A stretch of 23,313 bases of DNA. Source: CAZBQG01 sp964493945 (lineage in GTDB: Bacteria > Pseudomonadota > Alphaproteobacteria > Rhodospirillales > UBA2165). The translations under genes and the position numbers were made by a program. Below, piece by piece: positions 8,562 through 16,169 of the stretch. Each line of letters begins with the position of its first letter. Position 1 is the first letter of the stretch. The notes under the pieces were generated by a model that was not told the origin of the DNA, did not search any database, and saw only the letters and a list, made by a program, of their open reading frames with translations. The DNA is taken from the NCBI GenBank assembly GCA_964493945.1, contig CAZBQG010000032.1, positions 1 to 23,313 on the forward strand. The letters run 5' to 3'.

Positions 8562-10241
8562 ATGAAACAGCAGAAATACAAAATCAAAAAGACCGAAGAT
8601 ATCCAGGTCGTCATGCCCGACGGCGTGTGCATATCCTGTTGTATCTGGCAGCCCGACGCCGAAGGGAAATTCCCGATGTTCTACGCGGCCTCACCTTATC
8701 AGTGGGAATTTGACGAGGTTCCCGCCGATCCCCTGTTCCCGTGGCGCGAAACCGGCCCCGTCGAATGGTATGTGGCGCAAGGTTATGTTTACGTCCATGC
8801 CGATGTGCGGGGCTACGGGCGTTCGGAAGGCGAGTTCCAGTTCCTGTCGGCCCGGGAACAATCGGATAATTGCGAGATGATCGAATGGGTTGCCAAGCAG
8901 CCCTGGTCCAATGGCAAGATCGGCGGTATCGGCCAGTCCTGTTTCGGGTTTTCACAATGGCTGATGGGGGTCAACCGTCCGCCCAATCTGACCTGCATCG
9001 CGCCTTATGACGCCCTGGTCGATCCCTACCGCGATCATGGCTATCACGGCGGCATTTATTGCCAATACCGGACCAACTGGTACACCAATGTGCGGGCCAA
9101 TGCCCGCCACCGGCCGGCCAATTCGCGCCCCGGCAAAATAATGACTTATGATCTGGGCCTGGCCCTCACCACCCACCAGACCTATGACGACTGGTGGAAA
9201 GAACGCACCGCCTTCGAGCGCATCGAAAATATAAATATCCCGGTGCTGTCCATCGGACACTGGGCCAAGGTGGCGCTGCATCTCCGCGGCAATCTGGTTG
9301 CCTTTGAACATTTAAAGAGCAAAAACAAAAAGCTGGTGATGACCAACTTCAAGACACCGGTGGAGGTTCACCACGCCTTCGACACCATCGAATTCCACGA
9401 AGAATTCCTGCTGCCTTTCTATGGCAGATATCTAAAAGGGATCAAAAACGGCTATGACGCCCTGCCGCCCGTGCGGCTCTACGTCAATGGTGCGGAAGAA
9501 TGGCGCAAGGAAAAGTAATGGCCCCTCAGCCGGGCCCGCTACAAACCTTATTATCTTGAGGCCGGCCTCTCAAAAAGCGTCAATTCCATCAATGACGGCG
9601 CCATCTCGGAGAAGAAACCAGCCGCCAAAAAATCCTCCACCTCCTACAGCTATCCCGACCCTTTGTGGCGCAATGGCGTCGTCGCCATGGGACCCGACGG
9701 CTTGGATCCGGTGCGTAGGGTCCTCACTTTCACCACGGGGGTGCTGAAAGCAGATGTTGAAGCGGTCGGGCCCATCATTTTGGAGCTTTACGCATCTTCG
9801 AGCTGCACGGATACGGATTTCATCGTCAAAATCGCCGATCAGGCACCCCAATCCGCCGCCGAGCGCAAAAAGAAGATCAATCCCAAATTCACTACTGTGG
9901 CCAAGGGCTGGCTCAAGGCATCCCACCATACGACCAAAAACAAGGCCCGGAGCAAACCCTACCGCCCCTTCTACGACCATGATGATCCCCAGCCCCTGGT
10001 GCCTGGCGAGATCTATAAATTCGAAATCGAGGTGCATCCGGCGGCGCACCGGTTCAAGGCCGGGCACCGCATCCGCGTCGAAATCATCAACGGCGATTCA
10101 GCGCTCACCGACCGGGGCTGGACCCATCCCTACCATCCAAGCAAGGTCGGCAGTGATACGATCTTCCACGATGCCAAACATCCTTCCAGGCTGTTGCTGC
10201 CGGTTATCCCGATCAAGGGAAAATCCAAACCTTCCGCGTAA
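8562..10241 (+). pseudogene. CocE/NonD (X-Pro dipeptidyl-peptidase S15) family hydrolase with in-frame stop
   Basis: One continuous frame of 559 residues is interrupted by a single TAA at 9516-9518 (codon 319, in KEK-stop-WPLSRARY). The frame then continues without any shift to the natural end. The N-terminal alpha/beta-hydrolase domain has DVRGYGRSEG and the nucleophile elbow G-Q-S-C-F-G (S126). The C-terminal part (about 365-559) is the jelly-roll domain with VLTFTTGVLKADVEAVGP and SSCTDTDF. These enzymes hydrolyse acyl esters or amides such as cocaine or X-Pro peptides. The segment that normally reads GWxD reads GHWAK here, so the usual catalytic Asp is not apparent, and the histidine region (VEVHHAFD) is also atypical. 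Catalytic ability was therefore doubtful even before the stop. If translated, the first part lacks the C-terminal domain. It is divergent from the MFS transporter. Confidence 0.82.
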
Positions 10242-10320
10242 CGAAAAAAGCAAAGGCGTTGCAGGATTGAATTTGGAGGCCAAAAACTTTTGATCAGCCG
10301 TGAGCGCCTTGGCGCTATTC

Positions 10321-10323
10321 TTA
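10321..10323. repeat. left TTA target-site duplication
   Basis: TTA directly before the element's TACCA end, matched by TTA at 10471-10473. Collapsing the two copies restores the MATE reading frame. Confidence 0.75.
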
Positions 10324-10470
10324 TACCAGATCCCAAAAAGTTTGACCCATTATGGAAGAAAATATTGAACCCAAGAGCCACAAAATCTTATATATAAATC
10401 AAATACTTATATGAATTAAACGCTAAAACTAAGTGGAGCCACAATGGGTCAATCTTTTTGGGATTTGGTA
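10324..10470. mobile_element. 147-bp MITE with TTA target duplication
   Basis: The ends are imperfect inverted repeats of about 33 bp. The left arm TACCAGATCCCAAAAAG-TTTGACCCATT pairs with the reverse complement of the right arm TACCAAATCCCAAAAAG-ATTGACCCATT, with two mismatches in 28, and pairing continues with TGG. TTA flanks both sides (10321-10323 and 10471-10473). The core is AT-rich (about 10360-10430), unlike the GC-rich surroundings, and has no coding capacity. TTA duplications fit the TNA-type targets of the IS5 superfamily, whose eukaryotic relatives (PIF/Harbinger) also duplicate TTA; this assignment is an inference. A transposase in trans would be needed and none is in the window. 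It shares TACCA ends and an inner GACCCAT with the element at 51-206. Confidence 0.85.
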
Positions 10471-10473
10471 TTA
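10471..10473. repeat. right TTA target-site duplication
   Basis: TTA directly after the element's TTGGTA end and the partner of 10321-10323. Collapsing the duplication gives the codons ATT CTT AAC CTG across the junction. Confidence 0.75.
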
Positions 10474-11775
10474 ACCTGGCAGTGCCGATCATCGGCGGGA
10501 TGGTTTCACAAAACGTCCTCAATCTGGTCGATACGGCCATGGTCGGCGTGCTGGGCCCCACATCCTTGGCGGCGGTGGGCATTGGCGGTTTCGCCAATTT
10601 CATGACGACCGCGGTAATCATCGGCCTGGCTTCCGGGGTTCAGACCATGGTCGCGCGCCGCAAGGGCGAGGAGCGGATTTCGGAGTTGGCCGTGCCGCTG
10701 AGCGGCGGTTTGCTGTTGGCTCTTGCCATCGGCCTGCCCTTGGCCTTCGTCATGTACCATGCGGCACCAAGTCTGTTCTCGTTGCTCAATTCCGATCCCG
10801 GCGTGATCGATGAAGGGGTTCCTTATTTTCAAGTGCGGGTGATGGCCGCGGTGGCCGTCGGCATGAATTTTTCCTTCCGGGGTTATTGGGCCGGTGTCGG
10901 GTTGACCAGGCTTTATCTCCGCACACTTTTGATCATGCATTTCGCCAATATTGTGCTCAATTACCTTTTGATTTTCGGCAAGTTCGGATTTCCGGAACTG
11001 GGCTCCCTTGGCGCGGGATTGGCGACCACCCTGTCTGTTTATCTGGGCACTGGCATCTATTTTTTCCTGGCCCTCCGCCGCGCCAGGGAACAGGGCTTTT
11101 TGCGGGGGCTGCCAGGGCAGGAAACCATGAAGACGATGATCCGTCTTGCCGTGCCGGCGGCCCTTCAGCAATTCCTGTTCGCCTCCGGCATGACCTGCCT
11201 GTTTTGGATTATCGGACTTGTCGGGACCCCGGAAGTGGCGGCGGCGAATGTGCTGAGCACTCTGATGCTGGTCGCCATGCTGCCCGCATTGGGGCTGGGG
11301 CTGGTGGGTTTGACCCTGACCGGGGAGGCCCTGGGACGGGGCGAGCCAGAAGCGGCCAAACAATGGGGCTGGGACGTGGCCAAGGTCGCCTTGGTGTTTA
11401 TCACCCTGCTGGCGCTGCCCGCCCTCATCATACCGGACCTGATACTCGCCGGTTTTCTGCATGAGCCCGAACTGATCAACATCGCTCGGGCGCCGCTGCG
11501 CCTGACCGCGGCTACCATTATTTTTGATGCAATCGGCGTCGTCCTGATGAACGCGCTTTTGGGCGCCGGAGCGGCGCGCCAGGTGATGGTCGTGGCGACG
11601 GTATCGCAATGGATGGTCGGCCTGCCGCTGGCCTATCTGGCCGGGCCGGTGCTGGGTTACGGATTGTTGGGGGTATGGCTCTGCCTGGGTGGCTATCGTG
11701 TTCTGCAAAGCGGAATTTTCGCAGCCCTTTGGGCCAAAGGAAAATGGGCCGATATAAAGATCTGATGGCATTAAC

Positions 11776-12066
11776 CTAAGCGGCGTCGGTGATCCGCGTG
11801 ACTTTGATCCGGTCCGCCTTCTTCATGGCCTGGGCCAGGTCATAGGCCGCCTGGAGACGAAACCAGGTATCCGCGCCGCCACCGAAAGCCTTATCCAGAC
11901 GGATGGCCATTTCAGGCGAGATACCTGCGTGGCAGTTGACGATATCGGATAATTGCTTGCGGCTGATGGACAGCCTCCTTGCCGCTTCCGTCACGTTCAA
12001 CCCCAGGGGTTCCAGACAGTCGTGGCGGACGGACAGGCCGGGATGGGGTGGATTTTTCATGGGCAT
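11776..12066 (-). CDS. higA: HigA-family antitoxin
   Basis: A 96-residue helix-turn-helix protein of the HigA/VapI (Xre) family. It starts MPMKNPPHPG, and its helix-turn-helix lies in VTEAARRLSISRKQLSDIVNCHAGISPEMAIRLDKAF, written here as two adjoining parts: VTEAARRLSISRKQLSDIV and NCHAGISPEMAIRLDKAF. The C-terminal WFRLQAAYDLAQA is typical. It would bind and neutralise the HigB toxin and repress its own promoter. The gene lies 12 bp downstream of higB, the toxin-first order usual for this type. AGGAG sits nine bases before the ATG. Its end faces the MATE gene end ten bases away. The protein looks complete. Confidence 0.93.
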   Translation of the reverse strand: MPMKNPPHPGLSVRHDCLEPLGLNVTEAARRLSISRKQLSDIVNCHAGISPEMAIRLDKAFGGGADTWFRLQAAYDLAQAMKKADRIKVTRITDAA

Positions 12067-12078
12067 GGCTTGCTTCTC

Positions 12079-12357
12079 CTAATGGGTGCCGGTCAGGTCG
12101 ACATCATTGGCTCGGCCCGCTTCGAAACGAAAAACAATGCGCCAGTTTCCGGACACCGTGACCGCCCAATAACCGGCAAGATTTCCCCTCAGCCGGTGCA
12201 GGCGGAACCCGGGAAGGTTCATGTTGCCGATCTCGGAGGCTTCTTCAAGGTGCGCCAGAATCCGCTCGGCCTTACCGGCAAATTTCGGTTGCACTCGCCG
12301 CCGGTCCCCTTTTTCAAAGAGTAGCTGGAGACCTTTATGGCGAAAACTTTCGATCAT
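12079..12357 (-). CDS. higB: HigB/RelE-superfamily toxin
   Basis: A 92-residue toxin starting MIESFRHKGLQLLFEKGD, the standard N-terminus of the HigB/GraT group. It continues with the RKLxxL-like PKFAGKAERILAHLEE and ends with GYWAVTVSGNWRIVFRFE, where the arginine of NWRIVF lies in the catalytic sheet. These toxins cleave mRNA on the ribosome. I chose the ATG at 12357 because it gives the canonical N-terminus and length; a longer frame to 12405 exists but adds atypical residues. No strong ribosome site is visible. A possible promoter lies immediately upstream, so the message could be nearly leaderless. With higA it forms a complete addiction module between a damaged transporter and the UbiD operon. 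Confidence 0.93.
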   Translation of the reverse strand: MIESFRHKGLQLLFEKGDRRRVQPKFAGKAERILAHLEEASEIGNMNLPGFRLHRLRGNLAGYWAVTVSGNWRIVFRFEAGRANDVDLTGTH

Positions 12358-12363
12358 CTTGAG

Positions 12364-12392
12364 TATGTAACCTGTCACCACTCGCTTTACAA
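12364..12392 (-). promoter_or_regulatory. possible higBA promoter with overlapping inverted GTAA/TTAC
   Basis: On the minus strand TTGTAA (12392-12387), a 17-bp spacer and TACATA (12369-12364) end six bases before the higB ATG. GTAA and TTAC half-sites flank the spacer symmetrically and could be a HigA operator. Only spacing and symmetry support this. Confidence 0.3.
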
Positions 12393-12504
12393 TGACTTTA
12401 ACCATCCTTAACTCTTTCCTTGCCGCGCATTTTGGCTAGTATGGCGCCGGTTTTGATAATGACTACCATCGCTGCAAATGCGGTACCGGGATGAGGAGAG
12501 CGGA

Positions 12505-13974
12505 ATGGACGAACGGGCGGTGAATACCTCTTTCGGGGGTTATCAGACCCCCCATGCGGATTTGCGGGAATGGCTGGGCCGCATCGAAGGCATCGGTGAG
12601 CTGAAACGCATCGAAGGGGCCGATTGGAACCTGGAAATGGGGGCCATCGCCGAGATGATCTATCATGCCAATCCGGAAAACCCGCCGGCCTTGTTGTTCG
12701 AGAAAATCCCCGGCTATCCCGATGATTTCAAGGTGCTGAGCGGCATGACCAATTCCGCTGGGCGCCTGGCCGTGACGCTGGGCTTCGATGCGCCCTCGGG
12801 CTCCCTGGACGTGGTCCGCGATTACCGCAACCGGCTGAAGACTTTTGAAATGCACCCCGCGCTCCATGTGGATGAAGGTGCTGTGTTGCAGAATGTGGAC
12901 CGCGACGACGAGGTGGATCTTTATAAATTCCCCGTGCCTTTTTTGCATGAAGAGGATGGCGGGCGCTATATCGGCACCGGGGACTTGGTGATCATGCGCG
13001 ACCCCGATGATGACTGGGTCAATATTGGCACCTACCGGGTTGTCGTGCATGACAAGAACATGGTCGGTCTGTGGATGAGCCCGGGCAAGCATGGCCGCCT
13101 GATCCGGGAGAAATATTTCAACGCCGGCAAGCCCTGCCCGGTGGTGATCAGCGTCGGGCATGATCCTCTGCTATTTCTGTCCGCCGGCAACGAAGTGGCC
13201 TATGGGACCGGCGAATTCGCCCATGCCGGCGGCCATCGGGGCCAGCCCTTCGAGGTGATCGAGGGTGAGCTGACCGGCCTGCCCATGCCGGCCCAGGCGG
13301 AAATCGTCATCGAGGGCGAAATCCTGCCCGACGACAAATTGCCGGAAGGACCCTTTGGCGAATGGACCGGATATTACGCATCCAAAGTGCGCGACGATCC
13401 CGTTGTGCGGGTCAAACGGGTCTATTACAGGAACGATCCTATCCTGACCATGGCCCGGCCCGGCCGCCCGCCCGCCGATTACACATTTTCCAAATGCATG
13501 GTCAAATCGGCCATGATCTGGGATCAGGTGGAGAAGGCCGGCCTGCCCGGCGTGAAAGGTGTGTGGTGCCATATCAGCGGCGGCGGGCGCCTGTTCAATG
13601 TGATTTCCATCCAGCAGGCCTATGCGGGCCACGCCAAACAGGCATTGTTGCTGGCCGCCGGTGCCCATGCGGGCAATTATCTGGGGCGCTTCGTGGTCGT
13701 CGTCGATGAGGATATCGATCCCAGCAATCTTTTCGACGTCAATTGGGCCATCGCGAGCCGCTGTGATCCGGCGGAAGATATCGATGTTGTGCGGCGCACC
13801 TGGTCGGGCGCCCTGGATCCCCGCAAAAAACTGGGCGATAACCATAATTCCCGCGCCCTGATTGATGCCTGCCGTCCCTTCGAATGGATCGAGGATTTCC
13901 CGCCCGTCGCCGAATCCAGCGCCGAGTTGATGGAACAGACCAAGGAAAAATGGGGGCATCTGCTGGATGGCTGA
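12505..13974 (+). CDS. UbiD-family prenylated-FMN decarboxylase, canonical motifs
   Basis: A 489-residue UbiD-family decarboxylase with the full set of recognisable residues: N173 and R178 in WVNIGTYR, H196 in SPGKH, E237 in GTGEFAHAGG, and the two catalytic glutamates in EGPFGEWTGYY (E281, E286). The family needs prenylated FMN made by a UbiX-type prenyltransferase, and no ubiX is in this window. I chose the ATG at 12505, with GAGGAGAG six to seven bases upstream, over an in-frame ATG at 12478 that lacks a site. It is the first gene of a compact operon; its last eight bases overlap the first bicupin gene, so translation is probably coupled. It is divergent from higBA. The substrate is unknown. 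A role in ubiquinone synthesis is unlikely because the neighbours are not ubi genes. Confidence 0.93.
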   Translation: MDERAVNTSFGGYQTPHADLREWLGRIEGIGELKRIEGADWNLEMGAIAEMIYHANPENPPALLFEKIPGYPDDFKVLSGMTNSAGRLAVTLGFDAPSGSLDVVRDYRNRLKTFEMHPALHVDEGAVLQNVDRDDEVDLYKFPVPFLHEEDGGRYIGTGDLVIMRDPDDDWVNIGTYRVVVHDKNMVGLWMSPGKHGRLIREKYFNAGKPCPVVISVGHDPLLFLSAGNEVAYGTGEFAHAGGHRGQPFEVIEGELTGLPMPAQAEIVIEGEILPDDKLPEGPFGEWTGYYASKVRDDPVVRVKRVYYRNDPILTMARPGRPPADYTFSKCMVKSAMIWDQVEKAGLPGVKGVWCHISGGGRLFNVISIQQAYAGHAKQALLLAAGAHAGNYLGRFVVVVDEDIDPSNLFDVNWAIASRCDPAEDIDVVRRTWSGALDPRKKLGDNHNSRALIDACRPFEWIEDFPPVAESSAELMEQTKEKWGHLLDG

Positions 13975-15055
13975 GAACCAAGAGCCGAAATTTCTACATG
14001 ACCCCTATCTGGAATGGGTTGAGGGCGAAGGCGTGCCCGTCGTCGAGGATTTCGGCGTCGATCTGATCGGCGTGGAAACCAAGCCGTGGGCCCGGCATGG
14101 CGTGGACGGGGCCATCGTGCATCTGAAAGGGCGGGGCGATTTCATATCCGTATTCATTTTGGATATCCCAGCCGGCGGCAAGACCGAACCCCAGCAGCAT
14201 CTCTACGAAGAAGTGGTCTATGTATTGTCCGGCCATGGCAGCACCACGGTGGAAACCCATGACGGCAAGGTGCATAGCTTTGAGTGGGGTGCGCAAAGCC
14301 TCTTTGCCCTGCCGCTCAATGCCAAATACCGCCATTTTAACGCATCGGGGCAGGAGCCGGCCCGCCTGGCCACCACCAACAGCCTGTGCGTCATGCTCAA
14401 TCTTTTCCACAATGAGGAATTCATCTTCAATAATTCCTACCGCTTCCCTGAACGGGAAGGAACGGAAAATTCCTTTTCCGGCGAGGGGGAATTCATCCCC
14501 AAAAAGCCGGGCCGCCATATGTGGGAAACCAATTTCGTGCCGGATCTGAGCCGCTTCAAGTTGCGCAAATGGTCCAAACGCGGCGCGGGTGGGTCTAACA
14601 TGATGTTCGTTCTGGCGGACGGAAGCATGCATTCCCACATGTCGGAAATGCCAGTGGGGACCTACAAGAAAGCCCATCGCCATGGCGCCGATTTCCACGT
14701 CTTTTGCGTCACCGGGACGGGCTATTCACTGCTTTGGTACGAGGAGGAAGATGATTTCGTCCGCGTCGATTGGCGCCACGGCGTGGTCTTCGCGCCGCCG
14801 GACGGCATGTATCATCAGCATTTCAACGCCAGCGACGATCCGGCCCGCTATCTGGCCGTCGCCTTTGGCGGGCTTCGCTATCCCATGACGGCGGCCAAGC
14901 GCGCCGTGTTCATGGGCATGGATGTGAATGTGCGCGATGGCGGCGCCCAGATCGAATATGAAGATCAGGACCCCCGCATCCACAAAATCTATCTGGATGA
15001 GCTGAAGAAAAACGGCGGCGCGTCGAGAATGGCCGAATTCATTGACGAGGGCTGA
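13967..15055 (+). CDS. bicupin protein, first copy
   Basis: A 362-residue protein with two cupin folds. The N-terminal cupin (about 60-135) has a degenerate first motif, QQHLYEE, where the first His of HxH is Gln, followed by YVLSGHGSTT and a second motif ending YRHFN (H123, N125). The C-terminal cupin (about 225-300) has HRH (H237, H239), D242 and H244, and a textbook second motif G-VVFAP-PDG-MY-H-QHF-N with H283. Only the C-terminal domain therefore looks fully equipped for a metal. Bicupins include ring-cleaving dioxygenases, decarboxylases and isomerases; overall size resembles gentisate dioxygenase, but I do not recognise a specific family. It overlaps the UbiD gene by eight bases and is followed after four bases by a paralogue. 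It may act on the UbiD product or substrate, which is an inference from the operon. Confidence 0.88.
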   Translation: MAENQEPKFLHDPYLEWVEGEGVPVVEDFGVDLIGVETKPWARHGVDGAIVHLKGRGDFISVFILDIPAGGKTEPQQHLYEEVVYVLSGHGSTTVETHDGKVHSFEWGAQSLFALPLNAKYRHFNASGQEPARLATTNSLCVMLNLFHNEEFIFNNSYRFPEREGTENSFSGEGEFIPKKPGRHMWETNFVPDLSRFKLRKWSKRGAGGSNMMFVLADGSMHSHMSEMPVGTYKKAHRHGADFHVFCVTGTGYSLLWYEEEDDFVRVDWRHGVVFAPPDGMYHQHFNASDDPARYLAVAFGGLRYPMTAAKRAVFMGMDVNVRDGGAQIEYEDQDPRIHKIYLDELKKNGGASRMAEFIDEG

Positions 15056-15059
15056 TCAG

Positions 15060-16169
15060 ATGAACCAGGAGCAGGAACCTAAATTCCTCCACGACCCCTA
15101 TCTGGATTGGGTAGAGCGCGAAGGCCTGCCGGTGACCGAGGATTTCGGCGTCGATCTGCTGGCCGTGGAAACCAAGCTCTGGCCCCGCCTGGATGCCAAG
15201 GGCGCCTTTGTCCATATGAAGGGGCGGGGGGATTACATCGCCACCCATCTGGTCGACTTGCCGCCCGGCGCCAATTGCTCACCCCAGAAACATTTATACG
15301 AAGAAGTCATCTATGTGCTGGAAGGCCATGGCAGCACCACGGTAGAAACCCATGACGGGGAGAAACACAGTTTCGAATGGGGCCCCAAAAGCCTGTTTGC
15401 CCTGCCGCTCAATGCCCGTTATCAGCATTTCAACGCATCGGGGCGGGAACGCGCCCTTTTGTCATCCACCAATGATTTGTGCCTGGTGCTCAATCTGTTT
15501 CACAACGAGGATTTCGTCTTCGGTAATGAGTTCAACTTTCCCGAACGGGAAGGAAGGGGCGATTATTTTTCGGGTGAAGGCGACTTTATCCCTAAAAAGC
15601 CGGGCCGCCATATGTGGGAGACCAATTTTGTCCCTGACCTGGCTGGCTTCGAGCTGCAATCCTGGGATAAACGTGGTGCCGGCAGCTCCAACATGAAATT
15701 CATCCTGGCCGACGGCACCATGCATGCCCATTCATCGGAAATGCCCATCGGCACTTACAAGAAAGCCCACCGTCACGGTGCCGATTTCCATGTCTATAGC
15801 GTCACCGGCGGCGGCTATTCCCTCTTCTGGTACGAAGCGGATGCGGATTACACCCGTGTGGATTGGCGCCACGGCGTTGTGTTTGCGCCACCCGACGGCA
15901 TGTATCACCAGCATTTTAATACCTTCACCCAGCCGTCGCGCTATCTGGCGGTGGCGCTGGGCAGTCTCCGCTATCCCTTCAGCTCGGAAAAAATGGCGTT
16001 GTTTTCAGGCGTCGATGTGAGCGTCAAGGATGGCGGGCGCCAGATCGAATACGAAGATCAGGACCCCCGCATCCACGGTATCTTCCTGGATGAGCTGGGC
16101 AAGGCGGGCATCGCGTCCGAGATGGGCGACTACATTGATGAGAGCTTTTACAAGAAGAAGTTTGCTTGA
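15060..16169 (+). CDS. bicupin protein, second copy (paralogue of the preceding gene)
   Basis: A 369-residue bicupin aligned over its whole length with the preceding gene; 40 of the first 60 aligned residues are identical (from EPKFLHDPYL). The same domain pattern is present: an N-terminal cupin with QKHLYEEVIYVLEGHG, and a C-terminal cupin with KKAHRHGADFHVYS and FAPPDGMYHQHFN. The motif residues that look like metal ligands are conserved in both copies, and divergence is mostly on surface positions. I chose the ATG at 15060 because MNQEQEPKFL aligns with MAENQEPKFL of the first copy, with GACGAGG nine bases upstream; an in-frame TTG at 15042 is less likely. The TGA stop overlaps the ATG of the EutA-like gene as TGATG. 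The pair could form a heteromeric enzyme or act in successive steps. Confidence 0.88.
   Translation: MNQEQEPKFLHDPYLDWVEREGLPVTEDFGVDLLAVETKLWPRLDAKGAFVHMKGRGDYIATHLVDLPPGANCSPQKHLYEEVIYVLEGHGSTTVETHDGEKHSFEWGPKSLFALPLNARYQHFNASGRERALLSSTNDLCLVLNLFHNEDFVFGNEFNFPEREGRGDYFSGEGDFIPKKPGRHMWETNFVPDLAGFELQSWDKRGAGSSNMKFILADGTMHAHSSEMPIGTYKKAHRHGADFHVYSVTGGGYSLFWYEADADYTRVDWRHGVVFAPPDGMYHQHFNTFTQPSRYLAVALGSLRYPFSSEKMALFSGVDVSVKDGGRQIEYEDQDPRIHGIFLDELGKAGIASEMGDYIDESFYKKKFA

Larger units (their letters stand above)
10290..11765 (+). pseudogene. MATE-family efflux transporter split by a MITE near its 5' end
   Basis: About 430 residues of a multidrug and toxin extrusion (MATE) transporter, with roughly 12 membrane helices and the family's N-terminal PIIGGMVSQNVLNLVDTAMVG block. 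The 147-bp inverted-repeat element inserted after codon 11. Removing it with one copy of the TTA duplication (150 bp) restores a continuous frame. That frame starts from a TTG at 10290 preceded by GGAGG and reads MISRERLGAIL then NLAVPIIGG, giving about 441 residues, normal for the family. In the present state the upstream frame ends at a stop inside the element. Translation could only restart from a TTG at 10458 in the right arm, with no good ribosome site, or from internal codons such as ATG 10500. The rest of the gene is undamaged, which suggests a recent insertion. MATE proteins exchange cationic compounds for H+ or Na+. Confidence 0.85.

Noticed and set aside
12357..12405. Longer HigB start at 12405
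   Set aside because: The extra 16 residues do not match the family; the ATG at 12357 gives the canonical N-terminus.
12505..13974. Ubiquinone biosynthesis ubiD
   Set aside because: Three UbiD homologues sit among catabolic genes, with no ubiX or other ubi genes, so the family name is used only in the broad sense.
14640..14860. Gentisate 1,2-dioxygenase as the bicupin identity
   Set aside because: Size and double cupin fit loosely, but the N-terminal metal motif is degenerate and no specific sequence resemblance was recognised.
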